Assembly: GCF_001570405.1 (NCBI RefSeq)
Contig: NZ_BBYM01000008.1
Coordinates: 185,968-249,967 of the forward strand
DNA from: Microtetraspora niveoalba
GTDB lineage: Bacteria > Actinomycetota > Actinomycetes > Streptosporangiales > Streptosporangiaceae
Length of the DNA: 64,000 nt
Reading direction: 5' to 3'
The notes below the pieces were generated by a model. It was not told the origin of the DNA. It did not search any database and saw only the letters and a list, made by a program, of their open reading frames with translations. Shown piece after piece: positions 42,798 through 51,013 of the stretch (its first letter is position 1; every line of letters begins with the position of its first letter). The position numbers and the translations under genes are program-made.

Positions 42798-43486
42798 GCG
42801 CCCGCTCCCAGCCGCGTCCGGGCCGCCGCAAGGCGCTTGTCCAGCCCGGCCACGCTCACGTAGCCCGCCGGCGTGCCCCGCGCCTCGCCGTACGTGACGT
42901 CGTCGAAGAGCCGTGCCGCGGCGGCCAGCCCGGAGGCGTGCTCGGGCAGCGCCCGCCCCGCGTCGGCGGCCAGCTCGGCGGCGGTACGGCCCGGCACGGG
43001 GCTGAGGATCGCCCGCTCCTCCAGGTCGCGGGCGATCGCCCGGAGCCGCTCCCGGATCGCCTCGGCCCAGTTTCCGGCGGCGGCCAGCCGTTCGGCCTCG
43101 GCGCGGTGCTCGGCGGCCGTGCGTACGCCGCCGCCGAGGACACCCTCCTCCACGACCCGGCGGGAGCGGGACATGCGGCGCAGCGACCAGAGCAGCAGCA
43201 GCGCCAGCAGCACGAGCACCGTCACGATGACGACCAGCGCGAGCCCGCCGCCCGGCCCTCCGGACGCGCCGTCGAGCAGGTCGCCGATGAACTGCGAGAT
43301 GTGGCGCCACACCCGGTCGGCCAGCGGCTCCTGCTGGTATCCCGAGCGCAGCAGCTCCCGCGCGGCCTCGTCCCGGGCCTCGTCGCGGCCGAGGTCCAGG
43401 GGCGGGCCGAGCGCCGCCAGGGCGGTCGCGGGCGCGTACACGGGCAGCCTCGCGGCCCACGCCGGGGCGGAGGCGGGCAGGGTCAC
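42794..43486 (-). CDS. DUF4129 membrane protein
   Basis: 230 aa from GTG 43486, overlapping the next upstream gene by GTGA. There is one TM helix (GLALVVIVTVLVLLALLLLWSLRR, about residues 80-103). The DUF4129 domain follows: AAAGNWAEAIRERLRAIARDLEERAIL, PVPGRTAAELAADAGRALPEHASGL, and FDDVTYGEARGTPAGY. This helical domain resembles the C-terminal cytoplasmic part of bacterial transglutaminase-like proteins and typically precedes DUF4350-MoxR-DUF58. Structural membrane partner of the MoxR system. Confidence 0.85.
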   Translation of the reverse strand: MTLPASAPAWAARLPVYAPATALAALGPPLDLGRDEARDEAARELLRSGYQQEPLADRVWRHISQFIGDLLDGASGGPGGGLALVVIVTVLVLLALLLLWSLRRMSRSRRVVEEGVLGGGVRTAAEHRAEAERLAAAGNWAEAIRERLRAIARDLEERAILSPVPGRTAAELAADAGRALPEHASGLAAAARLFDDVTYGEARGTPAGYVSVAGLDKRLAAARTRLGAGA

Positions 43487-44889
43487 GACCGCGGACCGTA
43501 CGGCGGCGCGCCGAACCCGTCCCGCTCGCCCTGGCCGTACGCGGAGGCGCCGGCGCCGGCCGCCGCGGCGTTGGACGGGTCCCACAGGTCGTCCACCGAG
43601 GCGTGCACCCAGCCCTGTGTCTGGTTCTGCGCCGCCGCCGACCGCAGCACGAGGTCGAACGCCTCCGCCCGCATCCGCCGGTCGGCATACAGCAGGCCGT
43701 TCACCCCGGCCTGGAAGGGATAGGTGATCATCGCGCTCACCGTGCCGCCGAGGGCCGTGAGGAGGGTCACGATCACGGCGACCCCCGCCGACGAGCCGCC
43801 GAGCGCGCCCACGAGCGCGCCGGCGAGCGAGAACGGGAAGGACAGGACGGAGCCGATGAGCCCGGCGAGCAGGCCGGTCAGCAGCAGGATGCCGAAGACG
43901 CGCCACGAGTCGCCCTTGACCAGCCGCCACGAGCGGGACATCGCCTCCGTCGGGCTGCGCCCCTCCAGCACCACCGCCGGCGCCGAAAGCGCGAGCTTGG
44001 TGGTGAAGAACAGCGTGTACACGATGTAGGCGACGACGCACAGCAGGAGCAGGGCGATCGAGCCGAACACGCCCGAGGAGTCCGTCCCGGGGTCGAAGGC
44101 TCCCGACGCGATCAGCCCGATGGCCAGGCCGAAGAGGAGCAGCCCGGGCAGGACCAGGATCAGCCCTTCGAGCAGCACGAGGCCGAACAGCGCGGGCAGC
44201 CGCTTCCTGGTCAACCGCCAGGCCTCGCCGACCGTGATCCGCCCGCCGAACACGGCGCGGCCGAGTACCCGGGTCATGATGCCGGTCAGGATCGTGGTCG
44301 CCACGAACGTCAGCGCCATCGAGATCAGCGCGCCGACGGCCTGCGCAGCCAGCCCGCCCAGCAGGGTGGCCGTGTCGGCCAGCTCGGCGTCGGCGAACTC
44401 GACGGAGGAACGCAGATAGAGCGCCTGCCCCGCCGACAGGGGGAGCGTCGTGATCGCCGCGACGATCGCCGACAGGCCGAGGGTGGCCTTCGGGTGCGTC
44501 CGCACCATCTTGATCGTGCCGTCGAGGATGTCGCCGAGGCCCAGCGGCCGCAGCGCGATGATCCCCGGCCGCGGAGCCTGCGGCGGCGGCCTGAACCCCT
44601 GCGGCCCCGGCCCGTACGGCCCATACCCGGGCCCCGGCCCATACCCGGGCCCCGGCCCGTACCCGGGCGGCGGCGCGTACGACCCGTACCCGGGCTGGGG
44701 GCCGCCCGCCTGCCCGTACGGGGGCTGCCCGTGCGGCGGCGGGGGAGGAGGAGGGGGAGGCGGTGTGTCGCCGGACCCGCCCGGGGCGGCCCAGGAACCC
44801 GGTGATCCGCTGTACGCCGGGGGCTGCTCGGACGCCCAACCGGGCGGCACGTCGGGGGCGGGGCCGTCGTGGTCAGGGCCGTCTGTCAT
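43483..44889 (-). CDS. multi-pass membrane protein (GDPD-membrane-domain type) with Pro/Gly/Tyr-rich N-terminus
   Basis: 468 aa from ATG 44889, with AGGA eight bases upstream; CAGGAT six bases before the ATG could alternatively serve a leaderless transcript. The first ~120 residues are Pro/Gly/Tyr-rich (PPPPPPPPPPHG, GYGPGPGYGPGPGYG). The body from LRPLGLGDILDGTIKMVRTHPK has about six TM segments (for example LISMALTFVATTILTGIMTRVL, LFGLVLLEGLILVLPGLLLFG) and ends in a variable Ala/Gly/Tyr tail. This matches the membrane domain found N-terminal in glycerophosphodiester phosphodiesterases, without the enzyme domain. First gene of the MoxR operon. Confidence 0.82.
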   Translation of the reverse strand: MTDGPDHDGPAPDVPPGWASEQPPAYSGSPGSWAAPGGSGDTPPPPPPPPPPHGQPPYGQAGGPQPGYGSYAPPPGYGPGPGYGPGPGYGPYGPGPQGFRPPPQAPRPGIIALRPLGLGDILDGTIKMVRTHPKATLGLSAIVAAITTLPLSAGQALYLRSSVEFADAELADTATLLGGLAAQAVGALISMALTFVATTILTGIMTRVLGRAVFGGRITVGEAWRLTRKRLPALFGLVLLEGLILVLPGLLLFGLAIGLIASGAFDPGTDSSGVFGSIALLLLCVVAYIVYTLFFTTKLALSAPAVVLEGRSPTEAMSRSWRLVKGDSWRVFGILLLTGLLAGLIGSVLSFPFSLAGALVGALGGSSAGVAVIVTLLTALGGTVSAMITYPFQAGVNGLLYADRRMRAEAFDLVLRSAAAQNQTQGWVHASVDDLWDPSNAAAAGAGASAYGQGERDGFGAPPYGPRS

Positions 44890-45227
44890 GTCCCAATCCT
44901 GGCATGATGTACGCCCCCATGGCATGGCGAGGCGATGGCGGAAAGCCGGACACCGCCCGCGTGAAGCGCCTCAGCAAGATCGAAATCGCCGAAACGATCA
45001 ACGAGACGCGGGTGCGGATCCGGGTGGGAATTTCGCTTCGGCCGGGCAAAGGGCGTGGTGCGGGCCTGTCCGCATTTGGTCACATCATCGCGCGTTCCGC
45101 CCTGTGCGCCTAAACTCCTTCCTTTGTCATGGTCGTGTATCGCTCACGCGGTGGCCACAGGTAGCCTTCCGGTGAACGTGTGATATCGCCCATATCTCTC
45201 AAATTTGCGTAGAACGAATGAGGGGCC
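44890..45227. other. 338-base intergenic region upstream of mtrA
   Basis: Divergent spacer between the MoxR operon and mtrA. TAAACT at 45111-45116 is the best -10 candidate for mtrA, giving a ~105-base leader; GAGGGGCC precedes the ATG. A possible 69-codon frame at 44904-45113 has no supporting features. No repeat or structured element was recognised. Confidence 0.5.
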
Positions 45228-45905
45228 ATGAAAGGACGCGTGCTGGTCGTCGACGACGACGCCGCTCTCGCCGAGATGCTCGGGATCGTGTTGCGCGGGG
45301 AGGGGTTCGAGCCGTCATTCGTCTCCGACGGCGACAAGGCGCTGGACGCGTTCCGGGACACGCGGCCGGACCTGGTCCTCCTCGACCTGATGCTTCCCGG
45401 GGCAGACGGCATCGACGTGTGCCGCCGCATCCGCGCGGAGTCCGGCGTCCCGATCGTGATGCTGACCGCCAAGAGCGACACCATCGACGTCGTCCTCGGC
45501 CTGGAGTCCGGGGCCGACGACTACATCGTCAAGCCGTTCAAGCCCAAGGAGCTCGTCGCCCGGGTGCGCGCCCGGCTGCGCCGCACCGACGAGCCGACCC
45601 CCGAGATCCTGCAGATCGGCGACATCACCATCGACGTCGCCGGCCACTCGGTCAAGCGCGCCGAGGAGACCATCAACCTCACGCCGCTGGAGTTCGACCT
45701 GCTGGTCGCCCTGGCCCGCAAGCCGCGCCAGGTCTTCACCCGCGAGGTGCTGCTCGAACAGGTCTGGGGCTACCGCCACGCGGCGGACACGCGGCTGGTC
45801 AACGTGCACGTCCAGCGGCTCCGCGCCAAGATCGAGAAGGACCCCGAGCACCCCGAGATCGTGGTCACGGTCCGCGGCGTCGGGTACAAGGCCGGCCCCG
45901 CCTAG
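45228..45905 (+). CDS. mtrA: response regulator MtrA
   Basis: 225 aa. OmpR-type: receiver with acidic pocket VVDDD, phospho-acceptor Asp in LVLLDLMLPGADG, Thr in MLTAKSD and Lys in IVKPFKPKELVAR. The C-terminal winged helix has LTPLEFDLLVALARKPRQVFTREVLLEQVWGYRHAADTRLVNVHVQRLRAKIEKDP, cited by LTPLEFDLLVALARKP and VNVHVQRLRAKIEKDP. It is nearly identical to MtrA across actinobacteria, which controls cell-wall turnover, replication and development. The cognate kinase and LpqB follow. Confidence 0.97.
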   Translation: MKGRVLVVDDDAALAEMLGIVLRGEGFEPSFVSDGDKALDAFRDTRPDLVLLDLMLPGADGIDVCRRIRAESGVPIVMLTAKSDTIDVVLGLESGADDYIVKPFKPKELVARVRARLRRTDEPTPEILQIGDITIDVAGHSVKRAEETINLTPLEFDLLVALARKPRQVFTREVLLEQVWGYRHAADTRLVNVHVQRLRAKIEKDPEHPEIVVTVRGVGYKAGPA

Positions 45906-45923
45906 CCTCCCCGCCGACCCGCC

Positions 45924-47657
45924 ATGCCCGCCCCCGCGAAGAAGCCCGCCCGGCGGAGCCCACGCCAGATCGCGCGCGGCCTCCGGCGGCGGGCGCGGCG
46001 CGCCGTCCGCCGGGCCCGCGGCGTATGGCGGAGGTCGCTCCAGCTCCAGGTGGTGACCAGCACGCTGGTCATCTCCATGACCGTGGTTGTGGTCCTCGGC
46101 GTCTTCCTGATGCAGTCCATCGTCAAGTCGATGGTGGACGGCCGCAGGAACGTCGCCGTCGCCGAGGCGGGCGCGAACGTCACCACCATCGCGGGCTACC
46201 TGGAGAACCCTCCCCTCGCCGGCGAGACGACCAAGCAGCAGGCGTCCGGCGACGGCGCCGCGACCTCGTCCGACAACCCCGTGGACGTGGTCGCCAGGAG
46301 CCTCGCCGAGCGGGCCGGGTCCCGCTACAGCGTGGTCATCCGCAACGAGATGGCCGTGGGCGAGGACCGCGCGACCGGCAACATCGACTGGCGCAGCGTC
46401 CCGGAGAAGATGCGCGACAAGGTGCGCAAGCTCGGCCCCCTGGACCCGCCCTACGCCCAGGTCGGCGTCCCGCTGCACTACCTGGGCAAGGCCCCCGAGA
46501 TCGGCATGGTGGTCGGGGCCAAGGTCGTCTCGTACAACGGCACCGTCTACGAGATCTACCACCTCTTCCCGCTCGGCGAGGAGGAGCGCACCCTCTCGTC
46601 CATCAGGCAGCTCCTCATCGTCGTCGGCGCCGTGCTCGTGCTGCTGCTCGCCGCCATCGCCTCCCTGGTCACCCGCCAGGTCGTCACACCCGTACGGCTC
46701 GCCAGGCAGGCGGCGGAACGGCTCGCCGCCGGCCGCCTGGAGGAGCGGCTCAAGGTGCGCGGCGAGGACGACCTGGCCCGGCTCGCCACCTCGTTCAACG
46801 AGATGGCCTCCAACCTCGCGGTCAAGATCCACCAGCTTGAGGAGTTGTCCCAGGTCCAGCGGCAGTTCGTCTCCGACGTGTCGCACGAGCTTCGCACCCC
46901 GCTGACCACGGTCAGGATGGCCGCCGACCTGCTCTACGAGAGCCGCGACGACTTCGAGCCGGCCGCCCGCCGCTCGGCCGAGCTCATGCAGAACCAGCTC
47001 GAACGCTTCGAGTCGATGCTCGCCGACCTGCTGGAGATCAGCAGGTACGACGCCGGAGCCGCGACGCTCGACCTGGACCCCGTGGACATGCGCGACGTGG
47101 TGCTGAGCGCGATCGGCGACTCCGAGGCGCTGGCCGAGCAGCACGCCACCCGCTTCGAGCTGCGGCTGCCGAGCGAGCCCTGCATGGCCGAGGTGGACAG
47201 CCGCCGGGTCGAGCGCATCCTGCGCAACCTGCTGTTCAACGCGATCGAGCACGGCGAGGGCAAGGACATCGTCGTCACCCTGGGCGGCGACAGGGACGCC
47301 GTGGCCGTCGCCGTACGCGACCACGGCGTGGGACTGAAGGCGGGGGAGGAGAACCTGGTCTTCGACCGGTTCTGGCGCGCCGACCCCTCGCGGGCGCGCA
47401 CCATCGGCGGGACGGGCCTCGGCCTCGCGATCTCGCGCGAGGACGCGCTGCTGCACGGGGGCTGGCTCCAGGCGTGGGGGGCGCCCGGAGAGGGCACGCA
47501 GTTCCGGCTCTCGCTCCCGCGCCAGGCGGGGACGGAGCTGAAGGGGTCGCCGCTCCCGCTCGTCCCGCCCGAGGTCGAGATGCGGCGGAGCTGGCGCGGG
47601 CACGTGCCCGCGCTGCCGGCGGGGATGGGGGACGGGGGCGTCTTCGATGTGGACTAG
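45924..47657 (+). CDS. mtrB: sensor histidine kinase MtrB
   Basis: 577 aa. A basic N-terminus precedes TM1 (LQVVTSTLVISMTVVVVLG); an extracytoplasmic sensor domain of ~150 residues follows. After TM2 (LLIVVGAVLVLLLAAIASLV) come HAMP, the H-box VSHELRTPLTTVRM, N-box LLFNAIEHGEG, and G-boxes DHGVGLKAGEENLVFDRF and GTGLGLAIS. It phosphorylates MtrA. ATG 45924 lies 18 bases after the mtrA stop, with no obvious ribosome-binding site, so coupling to mtrA is likely. It overlaps lpqB by 11 bases. Confidence 0.96.
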   Translation: MPAPAKKPARRSPRQIARGLRRRARRAVRRARGVWRRSLQLQVVTSTLVISMTVVVVLGVFLMQSIVKSMVDGRRNVAVAEAGANVTTIAGYLENPPLAGETTKQQASGDGAATSSDNPVDVVARSLAERAGSRYSVVIRNEMAVGEDRATGNIDWRSVPEKMRDKVRKLGPLDPPYAQVGVPLHYLGKAPEIGMVVGAKVVSYNGTVYEIYHLFPLGEEERTLSSIRQLLIVVGAVLVLLLAAIASLVTRQVVTPVRLARQAAERLAAGRLEERLKVRGEDDLARLATSFNEMASNLAVKIHQLEELSQVQRQFVSDVSHELRTPLTTVRMAADLLYESRDDFEPAARRSAELMQNQLERFESMLADLLEISRYDAGAATLDLDPVDMRDVVLSAIGDSEALAEQHATRFELRLPSEPCMAEVDSRRVERILRNLLFNAIEHGEGKDIVVTLGGDRDAVAVAVRDHGVGLKAGEENLVFDRFWRADPSRARTIGGTGLGLAISREDALLHGGWLQAWGAPGEGTQFRLSLPRQAGTELKGSPLPLVPPEVEMRRSWRGHVPALPAGMGDGGVFDVD

Positions 47658-49449
47658 ATCCGGCCCGGTCCGGTACGCCGCGGCGGCGGTGGCCGCGCTC
47701 ACGCTCGCGGGCGGCGGGGCGGGGTGCGCGATCATCCCGACCAGCGCGAGCCCCATCCCGGCCAAGGAGGAGAGCAACAGCGACCCCCTGAACGCGGCGT
47801 ACGTGCGCATGATCGCGTCGACGCCGAAGCCGGGCGCGCAGCCGCGCGACATCGTGGCGGGCTTCCGCGCCGCCATGGCGAGCGTGGACGACCCCGACTG
47901 GAAGATCGCCAGGCAGTACCTCACCGGCGACGCGCTCGCCGGATGGGACCCCGAGAGTGGCGTCACCGTCTTCGACTCCGCCGGTCCCAAGGAGACGCCC
48001 AAGGAGACGAACGACGCGACCGGCATGACCATGATCTTCCACGGCACGGTCGCCGCGACGATCGACGGCGAGGGGCGCTACCACGACCTCACGCTGTCCG
48101 GGGTCGAGCGGGACATGACGTTCGGGCTGACGAAGGTCGGCGCGGAGTGGCGCATCTCCTCGGCCCCGCCCGGGCTGCTGCTCTCGTCCGCCGACATCAA
48201 ACGCGCGTACGGGGCGTTCGACCTGTACTACCCCGACATCAGCGGCCGATGGCTCGTCGCGGACCACGTCGCGATCCCGATCGACCCGAGCGAGAGCCAG
48301 GTGGAGACCCTGGTCAGGTGGCTGCTGCGCGGCCCGGGGCGGTCGCTGCGCGGGGCGGTGGGGAACGTGCTCCCCGGCGGCACGCGCCTGATCCGCGTCG
48401 CCGCGGACGGCGACAGCGTGATCCTCGACTTCACCTCCTCGATGGCCGTCATCGGCGACCGGCTGGACCAGCTCAGGGCGGTCTGCGCGCAGCTCGCCTG
48501 GACGCTCAACCAGGTCATCCCCGGGCAGAGCATCCAGATCCAGGTGAACGGGGAGCCGCTCCCGGGGGACGGCCGGAGCATCAAGTGGCAGAACTACCCC
48601 GAGTTCAACCCCGCCGTCCTCACCGGGGACCAGGCCGCGTACTTCATGAAGGACGGCGTGCTGCACCGGATGGACCACGACGCGGGCGACCCCGTGGTCG
48701 AGGGCGCGCCCGGCCAGAAGACCATGGCCTTCACCTCCCCGGCGGTCTCCGGCACCGAGCGGAAGGCCAAGGTGGCCGCGCTCGGCGACGACGGCGCGGT
48801 GTACGTCGCCTCCATGAGCGAGGACAGCCGATGGGACAAGTGGATCGGCGGGACGAAGGGCAGCACCCTCACCCCGCCCTCCTGGGACCGGTACGGCGCC
48901 GTGTGGACGGCCGAGAACATCGCCGGTGAGCTGCGCGTCTGGACCGCGTACGGCGCGGCCCCGCAGCGGGTCATGATCCCGGCGGACGTCGCCTCGGCCA
49001 ACGTCGAGGTCCTCAGGGTCGCGCGCGACGGCGCCCGCGTGGCGATGATCGTCGACAGCGGCCACGGGCCCGAGCTGCGCACCGGCCCGATCCTCAGGGA
49101 CGAGGGCAACCTGCGGATCGGCGAGCTGCGGACGCTGCTGGAGGCCAAGGAGGGCCAGACCATCCTCGACGTCGCCTGGAAGGACGCGCAGCACGTCGTC
49201 GTCCTGTACGAGAGCAGGAAGGGCGACCGGGTCTACACCACGTACTCGGTGACCGACGGGCGCTCCGAGGAACCCAAGTCCGCCGCCCACGTGTCCACCA
49301 TCAGCGCGGCCGGGGACTCCCTGCTCGCCGGCGGCGGCGACGCCGGTGACGGCGACGCCGACGAGGTCCTGTCCTGGGACGGCAAGAAGAGCGAGTGGGT
49401 GACCGAGGCCAAGGACGGCGCGAGCGCCCCCGTCTACCCCCTCGGCTGA
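47647..49449 (+). CDS. lpqB: lipoprotein LpqB, MtrAB-associated
   Basis: 600 aa from ATG 47647, overlapping mtrB by 11 bases. Lipoprotein signal: basic MWTRSGPVRY, hydrophobic stretch and lipobox LAGGGAGC with lipidated Cys27. A GerMN-type domain follows (LVRWLLRGPGRSLRGAVGNVLPGG, SVILDFTSSMAVI), then a beta-propeller-like C-terminal half (from about GEPLPGDGRSIKW to the end). In mycobacteria LpqB binds the MtrB sensor domain and tunes MtrA activity. Gene order and overlap are conserved. Confidence 0.95.
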   Translation: MWTRSGPVRYAAAAVAALTLAGGGAGCAIIPTSASPIPAKEESNSDPLNAAYVRMIASTPKPGAQPRDIVAGFRAAMASVDDPDWKIARQYLTGDALAGWDPESGVTVFDSAGPKETPKETNDATGMTMIFHGTVAATIDGEGRYHDLTLSGVERDMTFGLTKVGAEWRISSAPPGLLLSSADIKRAYGAFDLYYPDISGRWLVADHVAIPIDPSESQVETLVRWLLRGPGRSLRGAVGNVLPGGTRLIRVAADGDSVILDFTSSMAVIGDRLDQLRAVCAQLAWTLNQVIPGQSIQIQVNGEPLPGDGRSIKWQNYPEFNPAVLTGDQAAYFMKDGVLHRMDHDAGDPVVEGAPGQKTMAFTSPAVSGTERKAKVAALGDDGAVYVASMSEDSRWDKWIGGTKGSTLTPPSWDRYGAVWTAENIAGELRVWTAYGAAPQRVMIPADVASANVEVLRVARDGARVAMIVDSGHGPELRTGPILRDEGNLRIGELRTLLEAKEGQTILDVAWKDAQHVVVLYESRKGDRVYTTYSVTDGRSEEPKSAAHVSTISAAGDSLLAGGGDAGDGDADEVLSWDGKKSEWVTEAKDGASAPVYPLG

Positions 49450-49489
49450 CCGCCTCACCGGTCCCCAGGCCCCCGTGGCCTCGACCTGA

Positions 49490-49601
49490 CCACCCGGCGG
49501 CCCCGTTGCCCCGCGGGGGCTGGACGGCGGGCCCTGGGACCATGGCCGGGACCCGGCCACCCGGCGGCCCCGTTGCCCCGCGGGGGCTGGGCGGCGGGCC
49601 C
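49490..49601 (+). repeat. 45-bp direct repeat, period 67
   Basis: Copies at 49490-49534 and 49557-49601 differ at one base; each starts CCACCCGGCGGCCCCG and contains the palindrome CCCCGCGGGG. They lie in the lpqB-comF spacer. Confidence 0.85.
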
Positions 49602-49684
49602 GGTGGTGGGGCTCGCGGGGGAGACGCGACCGGCTGTGGACACGGGCGGCCGGGACTGTCGGCGCGGCCTGGCAGGGTGACCGG

Positions 49685-50470
49685 ATGCTCTCGGCCCTGC
49701 TCGACCTCGTCCTGCCGCCCCGGTGCGCCGGGTGCGGCGAGCCCGGCGCGCTCGTCTGCCCGCTCTGCCTGGAGGAGATCCTCCGCGAGCCGGCCGCGCG
49801 CCCGCCCGACCCGCCGCCTCCCGGCCTGCCCGAGTGCTGGTCCGCGACCCGCTACGACGGCGCCGCCCGCCGCGTCCTCCTGGCCTACAAGGAGCGCGGC
49901 CGTACGGCCCTGGCCCCGATGTTGTCCGCCATCCTGGCCGAGGTCGCCGAGGCCGCGCTGGCGAGCCGCGCGTGTCGGGAGGGCGGCTCGCCCGGCCCGG
50001 TCGCGCTGGTGCCCGTGCCGAGCGCCCGCGCCGCGTCCCGCCGACGCGGACACGACCCGGTCGGCGTGATCGCGGCCGGGGCGGCGGAGCTGCTGCGGCG
50101 GCGCGGGCTGCCCGCCGTCGCCGCGCCCGTGCTGCGGCAGGGCCGCCGGGTGGCGGACCAGGCGGGCCTCAGCTCCACGCAGCGGGCCGCCAACCTGCGC
50201 GAGGCGTTCACGGTCGTGCGCCGCCGCACAGGCGCGGCAGGGCCCTCTGGGAGCCGGGCGGCCACCGTCCTGCTGGTCGACGACATCGTCACGACGGGAG
50301 CGACGCTCGCGGAGGCGGCCCGCGCCGTACGGGAGACCGGGGCCGAGGTGCCGCTGGCGATCACGGTCGCCGCCACGGCGCGGCGCCGGGAAAAGGACCG
50401 GGGAAGGCGCGGGGAAAAGGACCGTCTCCCGCGGAGCGACACGCCCGGGAGACGGAGATCACGCCGATGA
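49685..50470 (+). CDS. ComF-family phosphoribosyltransferase-like protein
   Basis: 261 aa from ATG 49685. An N-terminal four-Cys zinc finger (RCAGCGEPGALVCPLCLEE) is followed by YDGAARRVLLAYKERGRTALAP and the type I PRTase PRPP loop VLLVDDIVTTGATLAEA. The C-terminal ~30 residues are Arg/Lys-rich. ComF/GntX proteins assist DNA uptake in naturally competent bacteria; in actinobacteria the role is open. CAGGGT six bases before the ATG could be a leaderless -10 box. The stop overlaps a 31-codon frame (ATGA at 50467). Confidence 0.9.
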   Translation: MLSALLDLVLPPRCAGCGEPGALVCPLCLEEILREPAARPPDPPPPGLPECWSATRYDGAARRVLLAYKERGRTALAPMLSAILAEVAEAALASRACREGGSPGPVALVPVPSARAASRRRGHDPVGVIAAGAAELLRRRGLPAVAAPVLRQGRRVADQAGLSSTQRAANLREAFTVVRRRTGAAGPSGSRAATVLLVDDIVTTGATLAEAARAVRETGAEVPLAITVAATARRREKDRGRRGEKDRLPRSDTPGRRRSRR

Positions 50471-50562
50471 CGGACGGTAAAGAAACGATCGACACCGCCC
50501 GTGTGTCCGATGCCACATCTTTGGTCCGCGATGGACTGGAGGTCCTGTTCGGGGGGCATTGA
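50467..50562 (+). CDS. 31-codon frame coupled to the ComF gene
   Basis: ATG 50467 overlaps the preceding TGA (ATGA). The 31 codons read MTDGKETIDTARVSDATSL then VRDGLEVLFGGH. It has an acidic, helix-compatible composition and no low-complexity run. There is no independent ribosome-binding site, so translation would rely on coupling. I recognise no family. It could be a small partner of the ComF-like protein or a chance frame. Confidence 0.35.
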   Translation: MTDGKETIDTARVSDATSLVRDGLEVLFGGH

Positions 50563-51013
50563 TACCCCTGTGCGGCAGGGCGAACCGTCCGTGCCGGGCC
50601 GGTGGCGCACAGCGCCCATCCCCCTGGAGGTCACCGGTTGTGATCGACCGACGAGTCGCGCGGCTGACATTCGGCCCGGCAGCGACTAGCGTTCAGGACA
50701 TGGCACCCGTTCGGGTCCGTGGTTGCGCCGGATCGACCCCCTTGAGGGGGCCGGTTCTGCTAGCCGATGCCAGCCGCAGGCGAAACGGTCCACGTAAGGC
50801 GACTCTTGGTCGTCCGATCACGGTGCGGCTTAGAGGTAAGTCCTGCCTTCCCGGGGGTCCAGATGTCCCCCGCAAGGAGAGAAGGGCATTAGTGGCAAAG
50901 AGCTGCGAACCCCTCAGCAGGCGGATGTGGGGACGAAGACCAGGTCGGCCGAACGGGTGCCACGAGCGCGTCGCGCTCTCCATCACAGTCGAAATGCGAA
51001 GGGGGGCTGTTGC
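50563..51013 (+). promoter_or_regulatory. long leader region of hpf
   Basis: 451 bases without a convincing gene. A promoter is visible: CTGACA (50664-50669), 17-base spacer, TAGCGT (50687-50692), giving a start near 50699 and a ~315-base 5' leader before hpf GTG 51014. The leader contains the hairpin CCCCC-TTGA-GGGGG (50737-50750). It also contains a frame from ATG 50700 (7 bases after the -10, leaderless spacing) that runs 109 codons to 51029, 16 bases into hpf; its codon use (CTA, AGA, TTA) is unlike that of the neighbouring genes. Confidence 0.5.

Noticed and set aside
44904..45113. Possible 69-codon gene before mtrA
   Set aside because: No clear ribosome-binding site, no recognisable motif, and it lies across the likely mtrA promoter.
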